Part shown: in pieces, positions 19,446 through 29,004 of the stretch
How the letters are laid out: each line of letters opens with the position of its first letter
Numbering within the stretch: the stretch's first letter is position 1
NCBI GenBank assembly: GCA_028282885.1
Contig: JANQGX010000079.1
Location: forward strand, 1 to 64,000
From: SAR324 cluster bacterium
Lineage (GTDB): Bacteria > SAR324 > XYD2-FULL-50-16
DNA: 64,000 bases
Direction of reading: 5' to 3'
The notes under the pieces: generated by a model
Told to the model about the DNA's origin: nothing
Database searches by the model: none
What the model saw: only the letters and a program-made list of their open reading frames with translations
Made by a program: the position numbers and the translations under genes

Positions 19446-20297
19446 ATGGTTGCAAATAAGATACTTGTGATTGGCGCCGAAGGGCAATTGGGGAGAGAGT
19501 TCCAGGCTGGTCTGGAAAAACGATCGATCGATGTTGTTGCTCCAAAGGAGAAAGACTGCAGTATCACAGATGTTGAAGCGGTCGGTAGGATACTCCGGGA
19601 ATCCAAAGCCAATGTGGTTATCAATTGTGCCGCATACAATGCTGTGGATCAGGCAGAAGAAGACCAGGATCTCGCTGATCTTATTAATCACAGGTCAGTG
19701 GCTGGCCTGGCTCAATTGTGTAATGAAAATGACTGCAGGTTGGTTCACTATAGTACTGATTACGTGTTTGATGGAAATAAACAGGACCTTTACCTGGAAT
19801 CAGATGCAACAAATCCTATTAATGTCTACGGAAGAAGCAAACTGGATGGTGAGCAAGCTGCCTTGGAAGCTAATTCTGACAATCTGGTATTCCGACTCAG
19901 TTGGGTAATTGGAAAAGGCGAAAGCAATTTCCTTTTCAAGTTTTCCAACTGGGTAAAAGGCAAGCAGTCCATAGAGGTTAGCGAGGATGAAATTTCTATT
20001 CCAACATTTACGAGGGATATTGTGCCTTTAACGTTTGAGGCTTTGAACAAAGGCCTATCGGGGCTTTACCAGATGACCAGCAGCGGATATGCATCTCGCT
20101 ACGAACTGGCCAGGTATTATGCTGAATGTAAAGGATTGGATATTTCAATCATGCCGGTACCTATGAGCAAATTTAAGACAAAAGCCAAACGTCCGGGATT
20201 TTCTGCCATGGCAAATGACAGACTCGCTTTGGATTTGAAGACTGAGATCCCTGAATGGCGAGATAGTCTGCTCATGTATGTTAATGAAACTCAATAA
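19446..20297 (+). CDS. rmlD: dTDP-4-dehydrorhamnose reductase
   Basis: The 283-residue protein is an RmlD-type reductase with the NAD motif GAEGQLGRE, INCAAYNAVDQAEED, YSTDYVFDG and VYGRSKLDGE, giving the catalytic Y/K pair. It completes dTDP-L-rhamnose synthesis. It lies divergent from rmlA with about 290 bases between them, in which I saw no gene. Confidence 0.93.
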   Translation: MVANKILVIGAEGQLGREFQAGLEKRSIDVVAPKEKDCSITDVEAVGRILRESKANVVINCAAYNAVDQAEEDQDLADLINHRSVAGLAQLCNENDCRLVHYSTDYVFDGNKQDLYLESDATNPINVYGRSKLDGEQAALEANSDNLVFRLSWVIGKGESNFLFKFSNWVKGKQSIEVSEDEISIPTFTRDIVPLTFEALNKGLSGLYQMTSSGYASRYELARYYAECKGLDISIMPVPMSKFKTKAKRPGFSAMANDRLALDLKTEIPEWRDSLLMYVNETQ

Positions 20298-20465
20298 CGT
20301 CAATTGACACGTAACCAGGAGACCGGTCCGGATAACTAACTAGCGGATAGGTTTTAACAGAACTTCTACCTTTGAAGGATGATGATAGATCAGAAACTGT
20401 TCATGATTACTCTCCTTTTCAATTAATTTTCATTTGTTTTTTTTCACTTTATCTCATCCAAATTT

Positions 20466-21101
20466 ATGACAAACACACATCGATCACTGCAATCAAGAGA
20501 TGTTCCTCACAGCTCCAATACCATATGGCACAACGCAACAGTTACCCGGGAGAGAAGAGAAAAACTAAACGGACACAGATCAATCTTGGTTTGGTTTACA
20601 GGGCTCTCTGGATCCGGAAAGTCCACATTGGCGCATACGGTTGAGGAACAATTGCATCAAAGAGAATGCCGCACCATTGTGTTGGATGGAGATAATGTCA
20701 GGTACGGTCTTTGTGGAGACCTGGGATTTTCTGATGTTGACAGGGTTGAAAATATCAGGCGAATAGGGGAGGTTTGTAATCTTTTTCTTGAAGCAGGTAA
20801 TATTGTACTGACGGCTTTTATATCACCTTTCAAAAAAGACAGGCAACAGGTTAAAAAACTGGTGAATGAGGAGAATTTCATTCAGGTCTACTGTAAATGT
20901 GCGGTCGAAGTTTGTGAAAAAAGGGATGTAAAAGGGCATTATAAAAGAGCACGAGAAGGGAAGATAAAAAACTTCACCGGAATATCCGCACCCTACGAGG
21001 AGCCCGATGCGGATCTAGTGATTGAGACGGATACTGTTCCGTTAGCGGAGTCTGCTGATTTAGTGGTTGAACTCCTGCAGAAGCGGGGGATACTGGATTA
21101 A
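20466..21101 (+). CDS. cysC: adenylylsulfate (APS) kinase
   Basis: The 211-residue protein has the P-loop GLSGSGKST at 46-54, the LDGDNVRYGL motif, FISPF and the KNFTGISAPYEEP loop, all typical of CysC. It phosphorylates APS to PAPS. No ATP sulfurylase, PAPS reductase or sulfotransferase gene is seen in the window. It is three bases upstream of a DHH phosphoesterase and in the same block as a UDP-sulfoquinovose synthase, so it likely serves sulfur chemistry in the glycan rather than cysteine synthesis. No Shine-Dalgarno sequence is clear. Confidence 0.93.
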   Translation: MTNTHRSLQSRDVPHSSNTIWHNATVTRERREKLNGHRSILVWFTGLSGSGKSTLAHTVEEQLHQRECRTIVLDGDNVRYGLCGDLGFSDVDRVENIRRIGEVCNLFLEAGNIVLTAFISPFKKDRQQVKKLVNEENFIQVYCKCAVEVCEKRDVKGHYKRAREGKIKNFTGISAPYEEPDADLVIETDTVPLAESADLVVELLQKRGILD

Positions 21102-21103
21102 AG

Positions 21104-22048
21104 ATGGAAAGATTTATTGCTTTTAATGGGGACGCAGATGGTATTTGTGCTGCACATCAGTATTTGCTCTCCAACCCGGGTGAATATACTCCGGTAACCG
21201 GTGTTAAAAGAGATATCGCCCTCCTGAAAAAGATCGACAATTCACAACCGGTGAACATTGTAGTTTTTGACGTTGCCGTCGAAAAGAACCTGGTGGAGGC
21301 TAATCGTTTGCTGGATTCCGGCAGCTCTATCCAATGGTTTGATCATCATGTGAGTGAATCTATTCCGCAATACAGTCGATTTAGATCCGTCATTGACACC
21401 AATCCTGATGTTAATACCTCATTGATTGTTTCTCGCTATCTTGAGCGAGCCAGCCTCTGGGCGGTTGTTGGTCTGTTTGGAGACAATATTGCTGAAACTG
21501 CGAAATCACTTTCGAATTCAGCAGGACTGGATTTAGACATGATTGATCAATTGAGGGAGATGGGCGAATTGCTGAACTATAACGCCTACGGCAGCACTGT
21601 TGATGATCTACACATACATCCCGCAGAGGTACTAAAAGGCATGGATGGAATAGAAAATCCGTTCGAGTTTTTGAAAGCATCCCCGATTATTCCTGGGCTT
21701 CGATCAGGTATGAAGGAAGATTTGGAAAAGGCTTTTGCCGCAAAAGAAGAGGCGCCTGGTATTTTTGTTTTTCCTGATGAGAAATGGGCCAGAAGAGCGA
21801 TCGGTGTTTTTGCCAATCGAAAAGCACAGTCGGAGCCTGAGATGCCTCATGCTGTACTTGTGGACAAACCTGACGAGGAGTCCTATACGGTGAGCGTCAG
21901 GTCCCCTTTAAACTCCGAGCGAAGTGCCGCAGAATTATGCAGTCAATTTCCGACAGGTGGTGGGCGAATCAAAGCAGCGGGGATTAATGCTTTGGCAAAG
22001 AACGAGTTATCAAGGTTTGTCAATTCCTTTATGGAACACTACAATTGA
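21104..22048 (+). CDS. DHH/DHHA1 family phosphoesterase
   Basis: The 314-residue protein has GDADG (9-13), an aspartate in VVFDVAVE (near 56), the DHH triad at 80-82 (WFDHHVSES) and a C-terminal DHHA1 motif FPTGGGRIKAAG. The DHH superfamily includes NrnA, which removes the 3'-phosphate from pAp as well as degrading short RNAs. Its start is three bases after the cysC stop, so the two are surely co-expressed. That pairing suggests hydrolysis of pAp, the by-product of PAPS use. The function is inferred; the motifs establish only the family. Confidence 0.75.
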   Translation: MERFIAFNGDADGICAAHQYLLSNPGEYTPVTGVKRDIALLKKIDNSQPVNIVVFDVAVEKNLVEANRLLDSGSSIQWFDHHVSESIPQYSRFRSVIDTNPDVNTSLIVSRYLERASLWAVVGLFGDNIAETAKSLSNSAGLDLDMIDQLREMGELLNYNAYGSTVDDLHIHPAEVLKGMDGIENPFEFLKASPIIPGLRSGMKEDLEKAFAAKEEAPGIFVFPDEKWARRAIGVFANRKAQSEPEMPHAVLVDKPDEESYTVSVRSPLNSERSAAELCSQFPTGGGRIKAAGINALAKNELSRFVNSFMEHYN

Positions 22049-22148
22049 TCACCGAAAGTGTGATGAAGAGTTGTATCACAAATATGGAACAGCAACGACT
22101 GAAAGAGTGCAGGGAACCTATAAAATCCATAATTCTAATTACAAAATA

Positions 22149-23237
22149 ATGTCATTTTTAAAAAACAAGACAGTCCTCATTACCGGCGGAGTGGGAACAG
22201 TAGGTAAAGAGTTGATCAGGCAGATTTTCCAGCACAATCCAAAGGAAATAAGAGTTATTGATAACAATGAATCCGGGCTGTTTTTCCTGGAAGAGGAATT
22301 TGGAGAAGCTTACCGGGCTTATGCTTTGGGTGAGAATCCAACAGCAACTATGTTTAACAGCTACATTGGGGATATCCGCGATGGCCGGAAGCTTACTCAA
22401 AAAATGGAGAATGTTGATGTGGTTTTTCATGCTGCGGCTTTAAAGCATGTTATCCTATGCGAAAGATCTCCATTTGATGCAGTTCAGACCAATATAATTG
22501 GCGTGAAGAATATCATCAGCGCTGCTATGAATAACCGGGTGGAAAAGGTGATCTTCACCAGCTCTGACAAAGCGGTGAACCCCACCAGTGTTATGGGAAC
22601 CTCCAAATTAATGGGAGAGCGACTGATTTCAGCAGCCAATAGCCTCAATCGGGAAGGAGAGACGGTTTTTAGTTCCACCCGCTTCGGAAACGTTATTGGA
22701 TCAAGGGGTTCTGTGGTTCCCATCTTTTACAATCAAATAAAAAGTGGCGGTCCCATAACCTTAACGGATCGTCGAATGACCCGATTTGTGATGACCATTG
22801 AAGAGAGTGTTAAACTGGTCCTCAAAGCAGCCGAAATGGCCAAAGGCGGGGAGGTGTTTGTTACCAAAATGAGGGTGATGAAAATAGATGATCTGGCCAG
22901 CGCCATGATAGATCTTTTGGCAGAATCATTTGGACACAAACCTGAATCCATTGAAATCAAGGAGATCGGATCCAAACCGGGCGAAAAGCTCTATGAGGAA
23001 TTGATGAGCGAGGAGGAGACAAGGCGCACCATCGAACTGGAAGAGATGTTCTCTGTTATGCCTGCCTTTAGAGGAGTATACAAAAATATAAGCTACGATT
23101 ATCCCGGCATCGTAAGAGAGAAAATCAGCAACGCTTATGTCAGCGAGAACGCCGAATTTATGTCTGTTGATCAGATAAAACAGTATTTAACAGATCATCA
23201 GATTCTGCAAAACCTGGAAAAGAGTACTCAATTATGA
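22149..23237 (+). CDS. UDP-GlcNAc 4,6-dehydratase-like protein (PglF/CapD family)
   Basis: From the ATG at 22149 the product is 362 residues, beginning MSFLKNKTVLITGGVGTVGKE. It contains HAAALKHV and SSDKAVNPTSVMGTSK. The position of the usual catalytic tyrosine is a methionine, as in PglF/WbpM-type enzymes, in which the DKA motif takes part in catalysis. It has the soluble catalytic domain only, without the membrane domain of full-length PglF. It overlaps the next gene by four bases. An NDP-4-keto-6-deoxy sugar product is likely. An upstream in-frame extension inside the DHH gene was not used because it has no family match. Confidence 0.8.
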   Translation: MSFLKNKTVLITGGVGTVGKELIRQIFQHNPKEIRVIDNNESGLFFLEEEFGEAYRAYALGENPTATMFNSYIGDIRDGRKLTQKMENVDVVFHAAALKHVILCERSPFDAVQTNIIGVKNIISAAMNNRVEKVIFTSSDKAVNPTSVMGTSKLMGERLISAANSLNREGETVFSSTRFGNVIGSRGSVVPIFYNQIKSGGPITLTDRRMTRFVMTIEESVKLVLKAAEMAKGGEVFVTKMRVMKIDDLASAMIDLLAESFGHKPESIEIKEIGSKPGEKLYEELMSEEETRRTIELEEMFSVMPAFRGVYKNISYDYPGIVREKISNAYVSENAEFMSVDQIKQYLTDHQILQNLEKSTQL

Positions 23238-24382
23238 AGATACTGATATTGGGAGGAGACGGCTATCTAGGCTGGCCAACCGCCATGTCATTCGCAAAGA
23301 AAAATCACGAGGTTCTTGTCGTTGACAATTATCTACGCAGGAACATCGCCCGGGAAACCAGATCGGAAGCGTTAATACCCATGCCGAACCTCCATGACAG
23401 AGTCGGGATTTTTTATCAGGCGACGGGTAAGACAATAGGTGTAGAAATCGCGGATTGCAAAGACTATATGCTTTTAAGCCGCATAGTAAGGGATTTTAAA
23501 CCTGACACGGTGGTTCATTATGCGGAGCAACCCTCCGGTCCTTATTCCATGACGGACTATCAATCAGCCCGGTTAACGTTCGATAATAATCTGACGGTGA
23601 CATTCAATACCATCTGGGCGATTTTGGAAGAAGTACCGGATTGTCATCTGGTAAAACTTGGTACGATGGGAGAATATGGAACGCCCAACATTGATATCGA
23701 AGAGGGATGGCTGGAGATCGAACACAAGGGGAGAAAAGACAGGTTTCTTTATCCTCGTCAGGCAGGAAGCCTTTATCATACAACAAAGGTCCTTGATACG
23801 GATTTGCTCTGGTTTTACGTCAGAACATATGGCATGAGGGTCACAGATTTGATGCAGGGGCCTGTGTACGGGCTATCCACTGCTGAATCCGATCTGGATG
23901 AAAGGTTGCTGCCCAATTTTCATTATGACGATATTTTTGGTACCGTGGTCAATCGATTTCTGGTTCAGGCGATCGCAGGTGTTCCGTTAACTGTTTATGG
24001 CAAAGGCGGCCAGACCAGGGGCTACCTCAATCTAAAAGACACCCTGCAGTGCGTGGAACTGGCCACCTTGAACCCGGTTGAAAAGGGCGATCTTCGAATT
24101 CTCAATCAACTGACTGAACAGTTCACAGTCAATGAATTGGCTGAGAAAACACAAAGAGTGGGCAATCAGCTCGGTTTGAATGTGCAGGTCAAGTCTGTGA
24201 AAAATCCCCGCAAAGAGGCTGAAGATCATTACTATAACACCCAGCATTCCGGGCTTCTTGATTTGGGTCTGAAGCCTCACTACCTGACCGATGAGGTGAT
24301 GGAGGAAATGTTGAAAACGGTGATGAAATACAAGGACAGGATAGACGAGAAGATGATATTGCCACGGGTCAAGTGGAGTTAG
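23234..24382 (+). CDS. sqdB: UDP-sulfoquinovose synthase
   Basis: The 382-residue protein matches SQD1/SqdB strongly: GGDGYLGW at 7-14, a long GKTIGVEIADCKDY segment, PDTVVHYAEQPSGPYSM, and LVKLGTMGEYGTPNIDIEEG, nearly identical to the plant enzyme. The catalytic residues align as T144, Y181 and K185 (plant T145, Y182, K186). These enzymes add sulfite to UDP-glucose to give UDP-sulfoquinovose. In bacteria the product often goes to sulfolipid, but no SqdD/SqdX-type gene is visible here. Embedded in a polysaccharide locus beside cysC, it more likely supplies sulfoquinovose to a surface glycan. Confidence 0.92.
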   Translation: MKILILGGDGYLGWPTAMSFAKKNHEVLVVDNYLRRNIARETRSEALIPMPNLHDRVGIFYQATGKTIGVEIADCKDYMLLSRIVRDFKPDTVVHYAEQPSGPYSMTDYQSARLTFDNNLTVTFNTIWAILEEVPDCHLVKLGTMGEYGTPNIDIEEGWLEIEHKGRKDRFLYPRQAGSLYHTTKVLDTDLLWFYVRTYGMRVTDLMQGPVYGLSTAESDLDERLLPNFHYDDIFGTVVNRFLVQAIAGVPLTVYGKGGQTRGYLNLKDTLQCVELATLNPVEKGDLRILNQLTEQFTVNELAEKTQRVGNQLGLNVQVKSVKNPRKEAEDHYYNTQHSGLLDLGLKPHYLTDEVMEEMLKTVMKYKDRIDEKMILPRVKWS

Positions 24383-24450
24383 AACGAATTATCCTACCAT
24401 AAGGGATTAATCAATCTTCGAAACAAAAACATAACATTCACAGATCAAAC

Positions 24451-25428
24451 ATGAACTGGCTGATCACGGGCGGGTGCGGCTTCATCGGCACCAATTTAAT
24501 CAAGATCCTGATTGAAAAAGAAAATACAAATATCCGAATCATCGATAACCTGTCGGTGGGACAGAAAGATGATCTGAAGTCAGTTTGCGATTTTATGGAG
24601 ATTACTGTCGATGAATGCGATCGGCCGATTTCTGGTGTCCAACTGCTGGCTGGTGATATCATGGATGAGTCGCTAGCACTGAAAGTTACCCAAGGAGCGG
24701 ATTGCATTGTTCATCTGGCAGCCAACACCGGTGTCGGGCCTTCGGTGGAGGATCCCAGGCAGGATTGTCTGACCAACGTCATCGGAATTCTCAACTACCT
24801 GGAAGCAGCTCGTATGAATAAGGTGAAACGATTCGTCTTTGCCTCAAGCGGAGCACCGGTGGGTGAGGTGAATCCGCCCATTCACGAGGAAATGGCTCCC
24901 CATCCCGTATCTCCATATGGTGCCAGTAAACTGGCAGGAGAGGGCTATTGTTCAGCTTATGCGCAAACATTTGGTGTTGAAACCATAGCCTTGAGGTTTG
25001 GAAATGTCTATGGCCCCGGTTCCAACCATAAGAGCAGTGTGGTGGGGAAGTTTATTCGCAAGGTTTTGAAAGGCGAGACACTTGAAATTTACGGCGATGG
25101 TTCTCAAACCAGGGATTTTATCTATATCGCCGACCTGGTGGAGGCGATTATCAGGGCCGCTACTGCAGAGGGGATCTCCGGTGAAATCTTTCAAATTGCC
25201 ACCAACTCCGAAACGACCCTTAACCAGTTAACCCGGATTATGACCCGGTCTTTTCAGGACTTAGGGAAAGAGATGCCTGAAATCAATCATGTTGATCCCA
25301 GGCTGGGGGATGTGAAAAGGAACTTTTCCGATGTCTCCAAGGCGAACAATCTGCTGGGTTGGAAACAATCCACTACCCTGCCCGAAGGGATGAAAGCGAC
25401 TATTGAGTGGTTTTTAGCTCAAAGTTAG
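24451..25428 (+). CDS. NAD-dependent sugar epimerase (UDP-hexose 4-epimerase-like)
   Basis: The 325-residue product is an extended SDR with GGCGFIGTN near the N-terminus, HLAANTGVGPS, FASSGAPVGE and the catalytic YGASK. It resembles WbpP/GalE-type 4-epimerases, although the serine-rich motif is SSGAPVGE rather than the common SSxAVYG. It ends one base before the convergent glnS stop. It likely provides a galacto- or related sugar nucleotide. Confidence 0.78.
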   Translation: MNWLITGGCGFIGTNLIKILIEKENTNIRIIDNLSVGQKDDLKSVCDFMEITVDECDRPISGVQLLAGDIMDESLALKVTQGADCIVHLAANTGVGPSVEDPRQDCLTNVIGILNYLEAARMNKVKRFVFASSGAPVGEVNPPIHEEMAPHPVSPYGASKLAGEGYCSAYAQTFGVETIALRFGNVYGPGSNHKSSVVGKFIRKVLKGETLEIYGDGSQTRDFIYIADLVEAIIRAATAEGISGEIFQIATNSETTLNQLTRIMTRSFQDLGKEMPEINHVDPRLGDVKRNFSDVSKANNLLGWKQSTTLPEGMKATIEWFLAQS

Positions 25429-27123
25429 TTATTTCCCGCTCATCTCCGCTTTTTCAATTTTCGCCCAGGAGTCCCGAAGGGTAACCGTTCGATTAAAAAC
25501 CAACTTCCCGTCTTTTGAGTCCACCGGATCGACGTAGAAGTAGCCAAGTCTTTCAAATTGAAATCGATCTTCAGGCCCGGCATTAGTCAATCCCGGCTCA
25601 ATGATGGCATCTTCAATGGTTTCAATAGAATCCGGATTGAGAGTCTTGACAAAATCTGCTCCACCCGCATCGGGTCTGGCCTTGGTGAATAGTCTGTCAT
25701 AGAGTCTGACTTCTGCTCTGGCAGATCCGATCTCTGACATCCAGTGAATAACTCCCTTCACCTTCTTTGTACTGGTCCCCGTTCCACTTTTGGTGTCAGG
25801 GTCGTAGCTGCAGCGCAACTCCAGAATCTCACCGGTTTTATCGTCTTTAATCACCTCATCGCACTTGATAATATAAGCATATCTCAGACGAACCTCTTTA
25901 CCGGGTGCCAGTCGAAAGAACTTCTTGGGAGGATCCTCCATGAAGTCGTCCCTCTCGATATAGATCGTTTTTGAGAAGGAGAAGCTGCGGTTTCCCATCT
26001 CCGGATTTCCGGGGTGGCAAGGGGCTTCAAGTTCCTCCACCCGGTCATCCGGGAAGTTTTCTATGACCACCTTTAGCGGTTTCAACACAACCATGGCACG
26101 AGGTGCTTTCCTGTCCAGATCTTCCCGAACACAGGTTTCAAGAAGGCTCATTTCGATATAGTTCTCTTTCTTGGTAACGCCAACCCGTTCAGCAAAATCC
26201 CTGATAGACTCCGGGGAATACCCTCTTCTGCGCATACCCATCAACGTCGGCATGCGGGGGTCGTCCCAACCGCTGACCACACCGTTCTCTACAAGTTGAT
26301 TGAGCTTACGCTTACTGGTAATGGTGTAGTTCAGTGATAGTCTGGAAAACTCAATCTGCTGAGGATGGCATGGCGTTTCCAGGGTATCCAAAACCCAGTC
26401 GTACAGCGGACGATGATCTTCAAATTCCAGGGTGCAAAGAGAATGGGTTATTTTCTCAATCATGTCCGATAGACAGTGGGTATAGTCATAAAGAGGGTAT
26501 ACATTCCACTTATCCCCTGCATTCAAATGAGGAACCTTTAAAATCCTGTAGATCACCGGGTCTCTCAGATTGATGTTTGGCGAAGCCATGTCGATTTTCG
26601 CTCTCAACACATGTGTTCCGGCTTCAAACTCCCCTTTTTGCATTCTTTCAAATAGATCGAGATTCTCTTCCACACTTCGATTCCGATAGGGACTGTTCTT
26701 TCCCGGTTCGATTAAGGTTCCCCTGTATTTCTTGATTTCATCTGCGGGAAGACTGCAGACATAGGCCTTTCCCTTCTTAATCAGTTGAATGGCAAATTCA
26801 TACAATTGATCGAAATAGTCAGACGCATGGGTTAATCGGTCCTCCCAATCGAATCCAAGCCATCTCACGGAAGAGAGAATAGACTGAACATACTCTTCGT
26901 TCTCCTTGTCCGGATTGGTATCGTCAAAACGCATAAAGCATTTTCCGTTATACTCTTCGGCCATTCCGAAGTTCAGGCAAATCGACTTGGCGTGACCGAT
27001 ATGCAGGTATCCATTGGGCTCGGGCGGGAACCGGGTGATCACCCTGCCTTCGTTTTTATTGCTTTCAATGTCCTTCTCGATTATCTGACGGATAAAATGC
27101 TTGGGTTTGCCGGTTTCATTCAT
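25429..27123 (-). CDS. glnS: glutaminyl-tRNA synthetase
   Basis: The 564-residue protein has the HIGH-type motif PPEPNGYLHIGHAKS at 35-49, the GlnRS-specific segment MRFDDTNPDKENEEY, and the KMSKS-equivalent ITSKRKLNQLVENG. The C-terminal anticodon-binding beta-barrels end with the FERLGYFYVDP region. Length matches bacterial GlnRS. It charges tRNA-Gln directly. It is downstream of gltX in the same direction with a 46-base gap. Confidence 0.96.
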   Translation of the reverse strand: MNETGKPKHFIRQIIEKDIESNKNEGRVITRFPPEPNGYLHIGHAKSICLNFGMAEEYNGKCFMRFDDTNPDKENEEYVQSILSSVRWLGFDWEDRLTHASDYFDQLYEFAIQLIKKGKAYVCSLPADEIKKYRGTLIEPGKNSPYRNRSVEENLDLFERMQKGEFEAGTHVLRAKIDMASPNINLRDPVIYRILKVPHLNAGDKWNVYPLYDYTHCLSDMIEKITHSLCTLEFEDHRPLYDWVLDTLETPCHPQQIEFSRLSLNYTITSKRKLNQLVENGVVSGWDDPRMPTLMGMRRRGYSPESIRDFAERVGVTKKENYIEMSLLETCVREDLDRKAPRAMVVLKPLKVVIENFPDDRVEELEAPCHPGNPEMGNRSFSFSKTIYIERDDFMEDPPKKFFRLAPGKEVRLRYAYIIKCDEVIKDDKTGEILELRCSYDPDTKSGTGTSTKKVKGVIHWMSEIGSARAEVRLYDRLFTKARPDAGGADFVKTLNPDSIETIEDAIIEPGLTNAGPEDRFQFERLGYFYVDPVDSKDGKLVFNRTVTLRDSWAKIEKAEMSGK

Positions 27124-27169
27124 TGCTTCTTATCAGTTATAGAGTTTAATCAATTTTACTATTTTCAGA

Positions 27170-28612
27170 TCATGGGTTGATTAGCACTTTCCTGACCATT
27201 TGCAGACATTTTTCCTTTCCGAAAATATCTACTACCGTTGAGAGATCAGGCCCATGCTCCATCAGCGTTATCGCTATACGCATGGGAATCCAGAGGTTTT
27301 TCCCTTTAATGCCGGTCTCCTTTTGCACCGTTTTCATAACCTGACCGAAATTCTCAGATGATAGTTTCTCCTCTTTTTCGGCATTTGAAATAAAGCTGCT
27401 GAACACCTGTTGTGCAGTTTCTGATTTAAGTTGTTCTGCCAAAGCGAGATCTTGCAATTCCGGATTATCACTGGTGAAAAGTGATATCTTTTCTGCAATG
27501 TCCGGTAAAACCACCAGGTAATCCTTTAGAGCCTCAATAATCCGAAATAGTTGATCTTCGGATATGGTTCTGGCTTCAGATGGCAGATACGGATTCAACA
27601 GGGCTGCCAGCTCCGTGGACTGTTTCTGTCTTATGTATTGTTGGTTCATCCATTTTAGTTTATCCAGATCAAATACAGCACCAGCCTTTCCTACTCTTTC
27701 CAGAGTAAATTTTTCCTTAAGTTCATCTGCGGTAAAAATTTCCTGATCATCGGCTGTGTTCCACCCCAGGAGAGCCACAAAATTGATGAGAGCTTCAGGC
27801 AAAAAACCCTTTGATTTGTAGTCTTCTGTTGCCACGTCACCCTGGCGTTTACTCAGCTTACTCTTGTCAGGATTCAGCAATAAGGGGAGGTGAGCAAATT
27901 TGGGAACTTGCCAGCCGAGATATTCGTATAGTTGAATGTGCTTTGGAGTTGATGGCAGCCATTCTTCACCACGAATCACGTGAGTGATCTCCATCATGTG
28001 ATCGTCAACCACATTAGCCAGATGGTAAGTTGGAAATCCGTCAGATTTCATCAGTACCTGATCATCGATCTGGTCAGATCGGAAACGCACCTCCCCCCTG
28101 ACAATATCATCAACGATGTACTCCTTTTTGGAATGGTTTATTTTCATTCTCACCACATGAGGTAGTCCTTTCTCCAGTTTATTGCTGACTTCCTCTTCTG
28201 ATAGACGTCGACAACGACCGTCATAACGGGTATCTTCCTTTCGAGCAAGTTGCTGCTCCCTCATTTCCTTGAGTTCGTCTTCAGTGCAGAAACAGCGGTA
28301 AGCATCTTTTTGATCAAGTAATTGATCCGAGTATTTCTTATAATATTCCAGTCTTTCGGATTGAATATAGGGCCCAAATCCACCACCCGCATGCGGACCT
28401 TCATCGAATTCAATGCCAGCCCAAGCCAGGGACTCGATGAGATTTTCTACAGCACCTTCAACTTTTCGATTCTGGTCTGTGTCCTCAATACGAAGAATGG
28501 TTTTCCCTCCGGTACTCGAAGCAAAAAGATAATTGAACAACGCAGTCCTCAACCCGCCAACATGAAGAAATCCTGTCGGGCTGGGGGCAAATCTTACTCT
28601 GTTTTCTGACAT
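27170..28612 (-). CDS. gltX: glutamyl-tRNA synthetase
   Basis: The 480-residue protein has the HIGH-equivalent PSPTGFLHVGGLRTALF near the N-terminus, a CFC...C cluster (RCFCTEDE) and KLSKRQGD. This is a normal bacterial GluRS. The presence of glnS downstream argues that this enzyme is discriminating rather than charging tRNA-Gln for amidation, but I cannot confirm that from sequence. Confidence 0.95.
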   Translation of the reverse strand: MSENRVRFAPSPTGFLHVGGLRTALFNYLFASSTGGKTILRIEDTDQNRKVEGAVENLIESLAWAGIEFDEGPHAGGGFGPYIQSERLEYYKKYSDQLLDQKDAYRCFCTEDELKEMREQQLARKEDTRYDGRCRRLSEEEVSNKLEKGLPHVVRMKINHSKKEYIVDDIVRGEVRFRSDQIDDQVLMKSDGFPTYHLANVVDDHMMEITHVIRGEEWLPSTPKHIQLYEYLGWQVPKFAHLPLLLNPDKSKLSKRQGDVATEDYKSKGFLPEALINFVALLGWNTADDQEIFTADELKEKFTLERVGKAGAVFDLDKLKWMNQQYIRQKQSTELAALLNPYLPSEARTISEDQLFRIIEALKDYLVVLPDIAEKISLFTSDNPELQDLALAEQLKSETAQQVFSSFISNAEKEEKLSSENFGQVMKTVQKETGIKGKNLWIPMRIAITLMEHGPDLSTVVDIFGKEKCLQMVRKVLINP

Positions 28613-29004
28613 GATTTAACAATTAGATTTCGGAATAGGGATGCAAACACCCAGAGTCGAGGTCTGGATTGCGGTAATCATTGGTCACGGGCGATTGAGT
28701 TTCCATCGTTCAGGCACGGACACATCCGCCATTCCGGCTATTTTGACTCTTGTTATGAAATATGGTTTGGATTTTGAATTACTCTGCTTATGAAACCATT
28801 GTATTGAGACTTTCCTTAAAAATAAACAGGAAACCATCAATTCAAAACGGATTAACGACATAATAACTATTCCGGTACATCTGTCCAATAAACAGAAGAT
28901 AAAGCCCTGATCTGTACTATGACTAGTTTTCGCGGCCTTTTACAGTAGCTATCTTCAATAGCCGGATTGTTAAAGCTTTTCAAAACCGTTGTTCAAGAGG
29001 TGAT
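28613..29004 (+). other. intergenic region, promoters for gltX and the 29005 gene
   Basis: These 392 bases separate divergent genes. One short minus-strand open frame exists (28685-28888) but has no family match or ribosome binding site. AGAGG just before 29005 is the ribosome binding site for the next gene. No clear promoter hexamers, hairpin or repeat was identified. Confidence 0.35.

Noticed and set aside
20372..20644. 90-residue frame overlapping the start of cysC
   Set aside because: It overlaps the clearly recognised APS kinase in another frame and has no family features.
28685..28888. 67-residue minus-strand open frame between gltX and the 29005 gene
   Set aside because: No ribosome binding site, no family resemblance and an odd composition; more likely chance.
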